The translations under genes were made by a program, and so were the position numbers. DNA of 64,000 nucleotides from contig NC_016132.3 in the NCBI RefSeq assembly GCF_000005505.3, positions 24,976,501 to 25,040,500 of the forward strand, given 5' to 3'. Positions 31,082 to 41,795 of this stretch are shown one piece after another. Position 1 is the first letter of the stretch. Each line of letters begins with the position of its first letter. The stretch is from Brachypodium distachyon. Its lineage: Eukaryota > Streptophyta > Magnoliopsida > Poales > Poaceae. Below the pieces are notes generated by a model. It was not told the DNA's origin. It saw nothing but the letters and a program-made list of their open reading frames with translations, and did not search any database.

Positions 31082-32133
31082 TGTCGCCCCCGTGGCACCC
31101 GGGATACCACCGCTGCGCGACGCGTGGGCCCCGTCCCTGAGTTCCCGGGAAGGTTCCATCCCGGGCAGCGGCCACGAGCAGCCCGGCAAGCTACTAGCCC
31201 GGAAGAGCTAGCGGGGCTTCGGGGAATATTCCCGCCTGGGCACCTCCCGGGAAGCCGCTTCCCGGGAGGAGGTTCCCGGGTGCGTTGGGCCTGGGCGCTT
31301 CCCGGAGAGCGACTTGCCGGGATAGGGGGTTCCCGGGCGCAGGCTCCCGCCTCAAGGGTGGGGCCCAGTGAGCAGATCAACAGCGCCACGCTGGCACGTG
31401 GCGGGCGTGGGGTGCGCGGCCCCACCGGGGCAAGGAGTAAGGCGCACGGCTCATTAAATGAGCCGACAGGCGGGGCTTTACCCGTCTGATCAAGTAAACA
31501 GTGGCTGTCCAATCCTACTCTAGGGTTTTAGACCCCTAGCGGCGGAGGTGGCGTCCATGCACGCCACCAGCTCACCGAGGAGGAGTTTTATGCCTCCTCG
31601 CTCGACACTTGTAGCCCATGCACCGTGGCACCTATGGCATCCCCTTGAGTATAAAAGGAGGACCCTCGCCGGCGGTCAAGGGGTTCTACTTCGGGTTCTA
31701 GTCCTTCTTCCAGTTCTGGTTCCAGTTCCAGTTGGAGTTCCGGTTGGGGGTTCGAAGGTTCCAAGTTTCCAAAGGTTGGTCAGTTGGATAGCTCACAACT
31801 AGCCCTAGTCCGAGGGTAGCAAGTAGCGTTCGCAAGGAAAGAGAGAGAGTCCGGGGACCTTCCCCCGGCAAGATGTAAACACTTGATCCACAATCAATAC
31901 TAGCTCAGACAAGCAGGACGTAGGGTTTTACACCTCCGGGTGGCCCGAACCCTGGGTAAAAACGTGTGTGCATGTGTTCTTTGACTAGCACGCACCCCTG
32001 GTACATCATTTTGCCGGCCCCACAAGGCCCATCGGCCGTGCCGGCGATCGCCGGGCGAACCCCAACGCCCTTGACGAACCTAAAAGGGGGCCATGACCGC
32101 ACGCCCCCGATGTCAGAGCACCATGCGACGACA
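31082..32133 (+). mobile_element. solo LTR of the Tat family (S2), antisense to its host
   Basis: It starts TGTCGCCCCCGTGGCACCC and ends CCATGCGACGACA. A perfect 5-bp duplication GTCGC lies at 31077-31081 and 32134-32138. It carries CCCCTTGAGTATAAAAGGAG (TATA at about 31647) and the GTAGGGTTTTACACC block. It lies in TatA's leader/gag 5' region in the opposite orientation to TatA. It is longer than the TatA LTRs, partly through a repeat of GTTCCAGTTCC-type units near 31710-31740. Confidence 0.92.
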
Positions 32134-32556
32134 GTCGCACGCGACGCGGTGTGCTCGTTGCGCCACTGCTGCTGCGCGTCTTCGGCCTGCGAGTGGTTTC
32201 GCTGGCCGGCGGGCGGCGTCGGGGCCGCTCGCACGACTGGCTCCGATGCTGGGAGCCGATGGCCCCCTCAGCCGGTTGTCTGCCGACGGCCGAGGAGGCG
32301 GAGGTGGCAGCTACGATTGCTGCTGCGCCCGGGAGGGCTCAGGGTTCTCCTGGCCCTGCGACGTGGGCTGCACGTCGTGTGATCGCGTTTGCGCCACTTG
32401 GGCACCAAGCGGGTCGATCCGAGGGTCGCCAGCCCGCTTGGGAAGCATAGCGACGGGTTCTGTCATCGGAGGAGATGAAGCTGAGGTAGCTGCAGACGTC
32501 GGCGCCGGCAGTCACCGGCGAGCTCTCCGCACGCGCCCCCTACCTGGCGCGCCAGA

Positions 32557-33450
32557 TGTCGTAGCCCGGGGCTTAGACACCGGGGATGCGAGGCACCCCC
32601 TTTTCGGTTCGGCAGTGGGCGTTGGGGATCGCTTTGGCGATCGCCGGTGAGGCCAATGACGAGCGTACAATACACAAGCTCGTTTACCCAGGTTCGGACA
32701 ACCCGGGGGTGTAAAACCCTACGTCATGCTTCTGAATTTATCTTAGACAATGAACAGGTGTTTACAGGTTGCCGGGGGAGCCCCCGGGCGCTCTCTTCCC
32801 TTTTCCGCTAAGTGGCTACTTGCTACTTCTGGGCTAAAGACTTTCCGTCAAACTCCACTAGAGTGTAACCTAGAAAAGAACCCGCCCGACCGATGGCGCT
32901 GGTCCTCCTGTTATACTCAAGGGGATACCACAGGTGCCTCGGTGCATGGGGGACAAGTGTCGAGCAAAGACCCTAGGTAGCTTGCGCTCGCTGCGCTGGC
33001 ATGCATGCATGGTGCAAAGTGCTGTAGCTGGGGCAGTACGAGCTTTAGATTCACTCACTCACTGTGGCTGACTAAACATGGAACCACCCTTCTGTAGGAG
33101 CATTTAATGTTTGCTTGTGCCATACTCCACGCTCTGACTAGCCCTGCACAAGAGGAACCTGTCGGGCGGCCACGTGACGCCAATACTCTGTTTGCATTGG
33201 GCGCCGGTCCTGTTGTAAGCGCCTGCGCCAGGGAACACCCTCCCCGGCAAGTGACCTTCCCGGGGGGCACCCTGACGGGAACCTCCACGCAGCCACCCGA
33301 AGCAACCCCCGCAGCCCGGCTTGTCCTGCCAGGCTGGTGGCTTCCTGGGCAGATTGCACCATGCTGCCCGGGGTGCCGTCCTTGTGGGGAGCAAGTGAGG
33401 CGACCAACACGTTGGGCAACGGTGATATCCTGAGTGCCACTGGTGCGACA
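32557..33450 (-). repeat. TatA 5' LTR with primer-binding site
   Basis: Plus-strand ends are TGTCGTAGCCCGGGGC and GGTGCGACA. The right-flanking TAAAG (33451-33455) is the target duplication shared with 12713-12717. The PBS lies immediately inside (32538-32554; minus-strand TGGCGCGCCAGGTAGGG, two bases from the LTR). Leader sequence with CATCTGGCGCGCCAGG follows, shared with TatB and, in decayed form, TatD. Confidence 0.92.
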
Positions 33451-33480
33451 TAAAGTTGTAGGTTTTGATAGATTTTTTTA

Positions 33481-33593
33481 CTCCCTCCGTCCCATATTAA
33501 GTGTCGAAATATTACATGTATCTAGACGCTTTTTAAGCATAGATACATTCATATTTGGACAAATTTGAAACACTTAATATGGGATGGAAGTCG
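33481..33593. mobile_element. Stowaway MITE next to the TatA insertion
   Basis: Left end CTCCCTCCGTCCCATATTAA, right end reverse-complemented CGACTTCCATCCCATATTAA, with TA on each side (33479-33480 and 33594-33595). The outer bases of the right TIR have mutated, while the CCCATATTAAGTGT part is still paired. Confidence 0.75.
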
Positions 33594-35617
33594 TATAAAA
33601 CTGGTTAAACTTTACCGCAACATATTTGACTTACGGAGCAGAACATTTGACTTAGAGGAAACCTAAAACAATTTATAAAAGGAATGGAAAAATATAATCT
33701 ACACTCTTTGACATAGGTAGGGATCGAAATCTTGATTTTTGACCACCTATGAGGCTTGAGAAACACACCGCTGCCAGCACCATGACCAAATTTCTACTGA
33801 CACATACATGGGTGGCAAAAATGTATTCAAGGTAAAGAGGCAAAAAAGCAATGTGACATAATAATAGCATGACAGGTTGACAACACTGATACATCTCCAA
33901 TGTTTTTTGTTTTCTTTCTTTAACAGTCTATCATTATTATTTGACTTGTATCAGTATTTCTGTTGAGATCCAGAAGAACCCCGGCTAGCAATACAATTAT
34001 GGTGCAACCACTTGTAATACATGTATCTTTCATCGCAAGTATTTTCTGACAAGTATTCCTTGGCAGCCTAAAGCAGCAATGTTTTTATCGCACCCCTCCG
34101 TCCAGGGAAGAACCTTGCGTACCCCTGAGTTCATTAAAGTTCAACGTAAAACAGGATAGAGGTTAGTCTTCTGGGGCACAAATTTACTAGAATCAGTAGG
34201 AAATCCTAAACTAACTAGATACCTGGCAAAGTGACCCTAAATAATTCAACCACAGAATAGGCTCCGCTTAACAACTAATTAACAAAAACGGTATGATCCA
34301 AAAATGCAGTCATAGGTCAGAAATTAGGAATGAAACAGCATGATCTTTCTCAATCTCTCAATCTTTCGCAATGAACATATCAATTTTTACCAATCAACGC
34401 ATCAATTTTTAGCTTTTACCAATCAACATCATGCAGCACTTCCAGGTTAATCCAATTAAAACAAGTCAAAGGAAGCAGGGACTAGAAGTCTATGACCTAA
34501 CTGAACACTGACAAGTTTTAAACTGAACTGAAAAGCTGCGATACAGTGAAATGAAATGCATTTTTTTCTTGCAAGGTTCTTGCTGGTGATCAGATGTTAA
34601 ACTGTATCATATGGTTTGCTATGGGCTACATAGAGAAGGTGTATGCTAATTGAAATTAATATAGAAGGTGAGCAGTTCTACGAAATTAAGTGTTACACTA
34701 TTTGCAGATAGTTAAATTGGTAAAGCAACCCGGTTCCCGTGATGAAAATTGCACGAATGTAAATCATACCGCATGCACTTCAAGGACACAGGTTATTGTT
34801 GGGTTTATTAGGATTTGATATCATGCTTCTGGTATCCACTTCTTTCAGGTATGTGCTTATAATCAGCTTGCTTTAGAACTACAAAAAGGTGTTACACCTT
34901 ACAACTCTTTGCCGGTCACTTACTAAAAGGTGCTGACATGACTTTAAAAATAACTAAAAAAAGTGTTACAGCATACAACATTTTGCCTCAAGCTTACTAA
35001 AAGATACTCACATGACTTCAAAAATATTCCTTCCTCAATAAAAAATACCTGTGAGGCAAAGACCCAGAGCCTATTGCAAGAATGACAAAAAAGACAAGGT
35101 ATTGACCTTGTTTGCTAAGTAATATAGTTGCAATCAAAAAATTTAAAGGGTATACTCACTGAATTAAGAGATAAAAATAGAAGTTACAGAAACTAATTAT
35201 CACTTAACTATAAATGAAATCATAATTGCTATGATTTCTCTACAGCAAGAAAGAAGACTGCCCAAGTAATTTATAGGTTTAAATCCTTGTAAAGACATGG
35301 ATTTGTGAAGGTGTATAAGGATACAAGGATTTAGTAAATGCGAGGCAAAATGTTGTAAGCTGTGAAGGTGTATCCTATTTCTACATATGAAACCATCTTT
35401 TGTATTTTCTATATCTATGAACAGTGATGGTGTTTTAGGAAAAATGGCGTGTCATGGAGTCAGCGTATTCAGGTAACCTAGCTAAAAACACTCAAGACAT
35501 TCGAGCTATAACCAGAAAAAGAGAAACAATCTAGGTCCATACAGCCAACAAAACTATACATCAAACATAAACCATCTCAACAACGGTGTGATATAGTGCC
35601 CCCGCCCCACCATGCTA

Positions 35618-35856
35618 CTCCCTCCGTCTTAGTTTAGAAGGCATTCACACATTTTGAGGTTTAACTTTGACCATCAGTTTGACCAATAAAATGTGGGTTA
35701 TGAGCTGCAAAATTTACACCACTGGAAACTTATTGCGAATACAAATTTAATGATGTACAATTTTTGTGGCACATAACCCACATTTTATTGGTCAAGTTGA
35801 TGGTCAAAGTTGAACCTTGAAATGCGTGGATGCCTTCTAAACTAGGATGGAGGGAG
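35618..35856. mobile_element. Stowaway MITE, 239 bp
   Basis: Left CTCCCTCCGTCTTAGTTTAG, right reverse-complemented CTCCCTCCATCCTAGTTTAG, TA at 35616-35617 and 35857-35858. Extended inner arms pair as well (AACTTTGACCATCA(G)TTTGACCAATAAAATGTGGG against its complement), so nearly the whole element can fold into a hairpin. Confidence 0.92.
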
Positions 35857-37141
35857 TACTATGAAAGAAAAATGTCAATGGCAAATAATCTCACGTCTTC
35901 CACTGTCAAGTGCCCCTACCACCACCATGTTACTATAAAAGAGAAAAAAATGACAATGACAGATAATATCACCACTTCCACTGTCAAGATTTGAGACGGT
36001 GGGACATCATGTAGTTCTGACTGTCCCAATCAATTTTAAGCAAAAGAACACATTTTGAGGTGGAAAAGGGGCACCTAAAGAGTGGTAATTTCTCCTATTT
36101 GGTATCCTATAGAACATGCTTTTTCTAAGAAGATCCTGGAGGACATGTGAGAAGAGATCTCTAATGTTTCCACTTATATTAAGGTTGCGTGTCCAATGTA
36201 AAAAGTGAGGAAACACAGGTATTGAAGTAAAAGTGGTGATAAGAACATGCTACATGTGCCACTATGAAACACTCAACAGAACTAGTTGAGAGAACTAAGT
36301 CAATTCTGCCTGGCAAAGGATATACACAATTTGGTAGTCATGGGTATTACTCATAGCCAAATGGTGAATGCCATACAATACTATCATGTCATGCAGTACT
36401 GGAACTTCTTGGGCCAAGTAGAACCAGTTCCTGCCTCCCAAGATGCACTCCTGACTCAATAAGTTCATGAGTGTGACACCAAAACTACACCCGCTCAACA
36501 CTCGAGTATATCGTATCAACATAAATAACCTGGTTAACCAACTTCTTTTGACATGCTAAACGAAAAGCATAAAACCCTTAGGTTGCACAAGCTCTTCAAT
36601 TGAGCTTAAGTTTATCTAGTTACAGATAGACGTAAGTACCTCCCAGAAAAATGTAGTCTTCAGCACCCATTTAATCTCATGTTAACAGCGATGAACAAAA
36701 ACTTTAATATAGATGTCACCAAAGGTCGCATTCAGTTAGCGGGATTCACAGATTTATCCCATTCTACGTTAAGTCTGGCATGTGAGTACTGAGTAGGGGA
36801 CGTGATCGTGTGGGTGTGCGTGTGTAATTGTGTGTGTATTCCTTGTAATCCCCAAAACAAAATAGGTTATGGAAGTTAATAAATAACATGTAACATCATC
36901 CTGAAAAATGGTAATTTAGATGTCACTAAAGATCATCCAAGTTAAATTAACAAAGGATGTTTTCTCCAAAAAATTCTATAACCCGTCCAAACCCATTTGC
37001 ACAGAAGAAATGAGAAGGTTACAGTTGGTAAGAAACCTTCATGAGAAAGAATCACCAGCTAAAGCAACAAATAGAAAACAAAAGCGGTAATGAAAATTTC
37101 CATCCCCTTCTATTTGAGAATGAATTGTATTTAGGTATTTA

Positions 37142-37470
37142 GGGCGTGTGCAGCATACATGAAAAGCTGGTACTATGCAGATTTAGAACCGGTTCTTGCC
37201 ATTGGAGCATTGAGGTGCTAAGGAAAAATCTATGGAACCGATTCATGTACATGCACCCGATTCTAGCAGAATAAAAGGTAACCCAGGATGATTGGTCCGT
37301 GCCTAGGCAGCATCAGAATTAGTGTAAAAAGTGCAGGTGGAGGAAAAAAGTAGTCTGACCGGTGGGCCTTAAAGCTGGTGCTAATGGCAACTCTACGCTG
37401 GAGAATTTTTTTTGATTTCTAGCATCTGCAGATGCGTCATATTTGTAGCACCTCTACGCTGCTCACGGCC
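37142..37470. mobile_element. diverged Tourist/Harbinger-like MITE
   Basis: Left GGGCGTGTGCAGCATACATG, right reverse-complemented GGCCGTGAGCAGCGTAGAGG. TTA flanks both ends (37139-37141 and 37471-37473). TIR similarity is limited to about 13 bases, so the call is moderate. Confidence 0.5.
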
Positions 37471-37836
37471 TTACAGTTGTGTCCAAATGTCATAAGTACC
37501 ACAAAAATGACACAAAACAGGCATAGCTTAATTATAATTTGGGAAAAAATGGTGACTACATGAAAATCTTTTAACCAGCATACTATTAGATAGAACAACC
37601 TCCCAGTATGCTTCCTAAATCACATGGAATGAGATGACCACAACTTCACAAGAACAGTGTATAACTCTCGTTGAACCCCAAAGAAACAGATCAAAGATTA
37701 AGCGCTTGTATTGAACATGAATGAAATCTCTATATCCGCATCACTCCGCATAAATCGCTACACTCTAAGAGTTCAGATAATGAAATTGAACTTATTTCAC
37801 GAAGTTGCAAAGAAAGGAGAAATGGTCAATGAGCTC

Positions 37837-38571
37837 TCACTTCTTGTTCCGCCGCTTGCTTTTCGGGGTGCCCCAGCCCTCGAGCTTAGCCACAGGGCAG
37901 CCACATCTGTTGCGGAAGAGCAGCACAGCACGGCCGTTGGGCGGCGCCATCCGGCGGAGCTCTGCACGAAGGCACTCGTAGTCCGGATTGTTCCCACTCT
38001 GCCCGCCTTTCCACGGCAAGGCCTCGATCTCGCGCCACATGGCAGCATCCGCGCCACCAACGGTGCTCCCTGCGCCGGCCCGCACGGCGTCCTCGGTCTG
38101 GAGCTGGACGTCGAACTCGAGCGCCTTCCGGAGCCCGCGGCAGCGTGGGTTGCGGCACCTGCGGCGCGGGAGGCGGCGACAGGACAGGAAGGCCGCGCCG
38201 GCGAGCACCGCCCCCGCGGCGAGGTAGGGAAGACCAGCAGCGAGGTAAGGTAGAGCAGCGGCGGCGGAGGCTAGCGCCGCGGCGGCAGGCGGCGATGCGA
38301 GGAGCGGGGAGAGCGAGCGCGAGACGTGGGCGAGCGAGGAGGCAAGGAGGAAGGCGAGCGAGAAGAGCACGAGCAAAAGGATGAGGAGATCGAGCGTGGC
38401 CGACGACGGCGTGTGCCTGCACGAGGAGGGGGACAGGGAGAAAGAGATGTGGCCGCCGCCGGCCGGGGAGCGGGAGGAGGATGGTGCCATGGCTGCGGCG
38501 GCTGCGGCCGCGGACGTAGGGGGTGGACTAGCGGCGGGGCGGTGGGAGGAGGAGGGGAATGGCCGGAGCAT
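37837..38571 (-). CDS. plant 'ribosomal protein L34e superfamily' membrane protein
   Basis: A single uninterrupted 244-codon frame with a true ATG at 38571 and TGA at 37837. Residues 1-55 are Ser/Pro/Ala-rich. A first hydrophobic segment lies at about 59-80 (LDLLILLLVLFSLAFLLASS) and a second Ala/Leu-rich one at about 98-130. A Cys/Arg-rich motif follows (CRRLPRRRCRNPRCRGLRKA). The C-terminal part is strongly family-like: LEFDVQLQTEDAVR, PWKGGQSGNNPDYECLRAEL, RRMAPPNGRAVLLFRNRCGC, PVAKLEGWG and a basic tail. The family name is an annotation tradition. The protein has two membrane segments and is not the cytosolic ribosomal protein. Function unknown. The upstream 38572-38790 strip is the likely promoter. 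No damage seen. Confidence 0.85.
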   Translation of the reverse strand: MLRPFPSSSHRPAASPPPTSAAAAAAAMAPSSSRSPAGGGHISFSLSPSSCRHTPSSATLDLLILLLVLFSLAFLLASSLAHVSRSLSPLLASPPAAAALASAAAALPYLAAGLPYLAAGAVLAGAAFLSCRRLPRRRCRNPRCRGLRKALEFDVQLQTEDAVRAGAGSTVGGADAAMWREIEALPWKGGQSGNNPDYECLRAELRRMAPPNGRAVLLFRNRCGCPVAKLEGWGTPKSKRRNKK

Positions 38572-38889
38572 GACGCGGCCGCCGGGGATCGGGTGGGGAA
38601 TTAATGGATGGATTTGGGTGATTGATTAGTCGGGATCGGATACTTTGCTTGCCTTGTTTATGGCTTTCTCTGCCTTCGGGTTGGGGTTTTGGTCTTGGAC
38701 TTTCCTTTCTCCCCTCAATTTTTCTAATTGCGATTTTGTTTTCGTATTAAGTTAAAAAAGGATATTTGTTTTACATATATCTCAGGGCTTAACTACGGAG
38801 GGCTTTGTTCGACCCTTCGTCCTCCTTCCAGCGCCGCCACACTCTGTTCCTCCGAAAAAAGTTCCGAGTATTCCACTTTCTACAATAAA

Positions 38890-41787
38890 TCCCGTGAGTG
38901 TGGTCCTCAAAAAGACGATCCAGCGTGCATATGGCAAGTGGTCTGGTTCGAACATCACCGAGGAGGCCCTAAGCAAGCTCATTCAGCGCGGTCAGCTCCC
39001 GGCAAGATCGCGCCCGGAGACGAGCTGGTGCCCAAGCCCACGGACGGGGAGTTTGTCTTCTTTGGCTCCCATGTGGAAGTCTGCAATTTTACGAACTTCA
39101 CATTCACGACACCGGACCAAATTCCATCCTTCACTTTTCCTGCTTCACCGCTCTATGTGAAGGTTAGTTACCTCTGCATTGAACATTTTTTTTTAGAGCC
39201 AAAGGTCCCGTCCAGTTTCATTTCATTGAAATGAAACACACAATCCAGTTTTACAAGATAGCCCAGTGAGGTAATCTGGCCCTAAAGGGCAAAAGAGAAA
39301 AACAACGACAGCCGTAGTAAAGCTAAGAACACAGTTATGGCGCAACAAGGACAACAAATCTATCCGGTAATGAGAGCACGCCGAGCTCCGAAAGCTTGAG
39401 GAGTCCCAGGTCCAACGATTGTCACGCGGCGTTTCTTCAACATGCCAGGATTCGGGGAGCCTCCATTGTCTTGAGTTCCAGCACCAGCAAGTATCTGTCG
39501 AGCAGAGATAAGTTCCTTTGAGAGCATAAGATTCTCCATCGTCTCAGGAGGTGAAGCAGTCTGTGCTAAATAACCTGAAGTCCAGACCAAGAGACACAGC
39601 CAAAGTGAAGATCATTTCGGAATTTCCACATCATCCACATAAATGCAGAAGAAATCATGTTAGTCACTGCATGTTTTGTATTACAAATCCACTTAACAGC
39701 CACATCTTCATAACAAGCAATCACAGGCAAGTGCATCATTGATGATAGTTCAGTACAGATTAGTTGCACAATATCACAGGAGAAGAAAAGATGTTCAATA
39801 GATTCCTCCTCACAACACATCAAGCAAGATACATCGTCCAGGTGTTGTCTTTTTTTTAGGTCATCTCTAGTAAGCAGTTTATTATGAGATAAAAGCCACA
39901 GGAAGAAGTGCACCCTAGGGTAATATAGAGTTTCCAGAGTGTCGGGATATAAAGTGGGGTAATCCCCCTATTGTTAATCACAGCATATAAGACTGTACAT
40001 TATAAATGCCTGAGCTATGAAGGCCCCAGACCAAATGGTTTTGTTCTTCAGACAGAGTTACTTCACTAACAATAGATTTTAGATCAAACCACCTTTGTAT
40101 CATATTGTGATCAAATCCTCTCCTAAAGGCGAGCTTCAGATCAACACCATCCCACACATCAGCAATACAGACGTTTTGTTCATTACAGATGCAGTAAAGT
40201 CTCCAAAATTGGGTGGCCAGGCTAGAAGTTCCAAACCATTGATCTTTCCAGAATCTAACAGATTTGCTGTTTCCCACCACCCAATCATAACCCAGCTCTT
40301 CTACTGGGTTATTACGGCTCTAGAAGTCTGCATCGAACCATCTCTCGCCCTATGGCTCGAACTCTTCATGTGCAGGCATAGGGAAAGTGGAGGCGGTCGG
40401 CTCCCTGCTTATTACGGCGTCGTCAACTTCCAAATTCGCAAGGGAATCGAATACCCTCGGTTGAAGCTGCCAAACAAGGTAAAGGACTAGCAAAGGTCGT
40501 TCTTCTACTGCCAAGCAACGCCGCCTGAAGGAGAAATCGGCCTTGCTCCCTTCAACATTGACTCGGCAACTTTGAGCCCGAATCTGCAAGCTCGAGCCGC
40601 CAAGATCGATTTGGAAACGGTGAAAGACCTGAAGACGAAGATCGAGGTCCTCATGAAGCACGGGCTCCGACCGAGTAACCTGGTGAGTAGCTGGGTACCG
40701 TTACGAATGCAACCACTTCAGCCGCGAGTCGGCCTACTCTGCCATTGTAGCAACACGGATCAAGGCCCGACTTGGGGGTGGACCCATGGCCACTTCATCA
40801 GTCGTATGAAGCAATTGGTGGAAGACATGATCAAAGACTACAACAATATTGGCGGCCTCCCTCCCTTCACGGTTGAGTATCAGCTATATGAGGTTAGTTT
40901 TAGCGAACTTGGATGCTGCACTCGACTTCGGTTTTGGCAATTCTTTCTTAGTTTTTCATAAACCGCCTCTTATTTACTTGGTTCCTTCAGGAACTCCGGA
41001 ATCCTAACTCCATACCGCTCTGAAGGCGACGGACACGTGCGATTTAGAGCCACCGTTGGCTCCCTACTCCCTGCGGACCCGACAGGCCGCACGAAGAGGT
41101 AAACTTTCATACTCCTCCTTCATCTGCTACATTCCTTGATCGATAAGTTCACCATCCTTAACTCCTTCAGTTGCAGGGACATGAGGACTTCGAGAGTCTC
41201 CAATGTTCCCGCACCGATCTCGACATTCTGGAGGATGACCCAGTGTCCGAGTCATCGAAACACGTTGTCCTCTCTGACGCTGAACAAGAGGAAGAAGAGT
41301 AGCCGTTGAAGCGCAGCCGGCCAGTCGATTCCGAGGACACGCACGACGACCCCCTGATTATGGAGTCTCGTGACGAGTCGGCTCGAGCATTCGACTTCGC
41401 AGCTGCAACTCCCGCAGAAGGCTTCGCGCGCCAGTCGCCATCGCTTCCGGTTCCCCCGGTGAAGAAGACGAACAAGGCGAAGGGCCGATTTCGTCTCGCA
41501 GCCGTAGAGGAACTCAGCTCCGACAGGTAAGTTTCACAGATTCACTTTTGGCTTCTGTTTTGCAAATGCTCTTTCTGAATCAACCACTACTTCCTTCCGT
41601 CGATGAAGGCGCCAGGATTGGAATTTCTCGGGCCGCGACCCCGGAGCCGAGCCTGAAAGGGCAGGATATCGACCCGAATGGGTCCCAATCCAGGCGCGAC
41701 GGTCAGGCGTCGGAGCCAAAGAAGGACACGCCAGAGCCATGTAACCAGGCGGGTGAGGGCGAACGTCCCCTGGAGCGGGCCACAGCC
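38890..41787 (+). pseudogene. gypsy-type transposon protein gene, split by a LINE
   Basis: Pieces on the plus strand: 38894-39000 (VVLKKTIQRAYGKWSGSNIT, EEALSKLIQRGQLP), 39000-39170 after a frameshift (PGDELVPKPTDGEFVFFGSH), and 40328-40490 (VCIEPSLALWLELFMCR, GGGRLPAYYGVVNFQIRKGI). Further pieces are 40500-40960 (QATPPEGEIGLAPFNID, LKTKIEVLMKHGLRPSNLV) and an acidic Ser/Glu-rich tail at 41170-41787 in three segments separated by intron-like GTAAG/CAG gaps. These match the gypsy-type transposon proteins of grass LTR elements, a relative of the Tat antisense gene but clearly diverged. Frameshifts and missing parts make it a pseudogene. The parent element's LTRs are not identified. Confidence 0.65.
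39186..40327 (-). mobile_element. 5'-truncated L1-type LINE
   Basis: On the minus strand it ends in an A-tract (plus-strand T tract at about 39187-39194). It encodes the distal part of a plant LINE ORF2: MVGNSKSVRFWKDQWFG...LKLAFRRGFD (40280-39978) and the zinc-binding RT-like C-terminal domain (zf-RVT type: MHFFLWLLSHNKLLTRDDLK, CLMCCEEESIEHLFFSC, 39913-39566). It is flanked by a 12-bp near-perfect target duplication, TCTGCATTGAAC (39174-39185) and TCTGCATCGAAC (40328-40339). Endonuclease and most of RT are missing through 5' truncation. Confidence 0.85.
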
Positions 41788-41795
41788 TGAGCCGG

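Larger units (their letters stand above)
12718..33450 (-). mobile_element. TatA: 20.7-kb Tat/Retand-type Ty3/gypsy insertion with nested copies
   Basis: The outer LTRs at 12718-13624 (3') and 32557-33450 (5') are each other's closest match and are flanked by the same 5 bp, TAAAG (12713-12717 and 33451-33455). The whole block is therefore one insertion. Minus-strand order from high coordinates is: 5' LTR, PBS, leader, gag, RT, RNase H, second RNase H, integrase, antisense gene (plus strand), 3' LTR. The second RNase H and the extra antisense gene place it in the Tat lineage. It is interrupted by TatB (about 14536-21201) and by two solo LTRs (22004-23003 and 31082-32133), all of the same family. 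The protease region is deleted and pol is full of lesions, so it is non-autonomous. Confidence 0.9.
33596..37836. other. AT-rich intergenic DNA, no supported gene
   Basis: I see no coding exon with recognisable content on either strand over 4.2 kb. It contains the MITEs at 35618 and 37142. The last few hundred bases before 37837 should include the 3' UTR of the L34e-superfamily gene. Short frames such as 36007-36216 and 36295-36522 show no family features. Confidence 0.6.

Noticed and set aside
37837..38571. Calling this a genuine cytosolic ribosomal protein eL34
   Set aside because: The protein has two hydrophobic segments and a C-terminal domain unlike eL34. The family name is historical.
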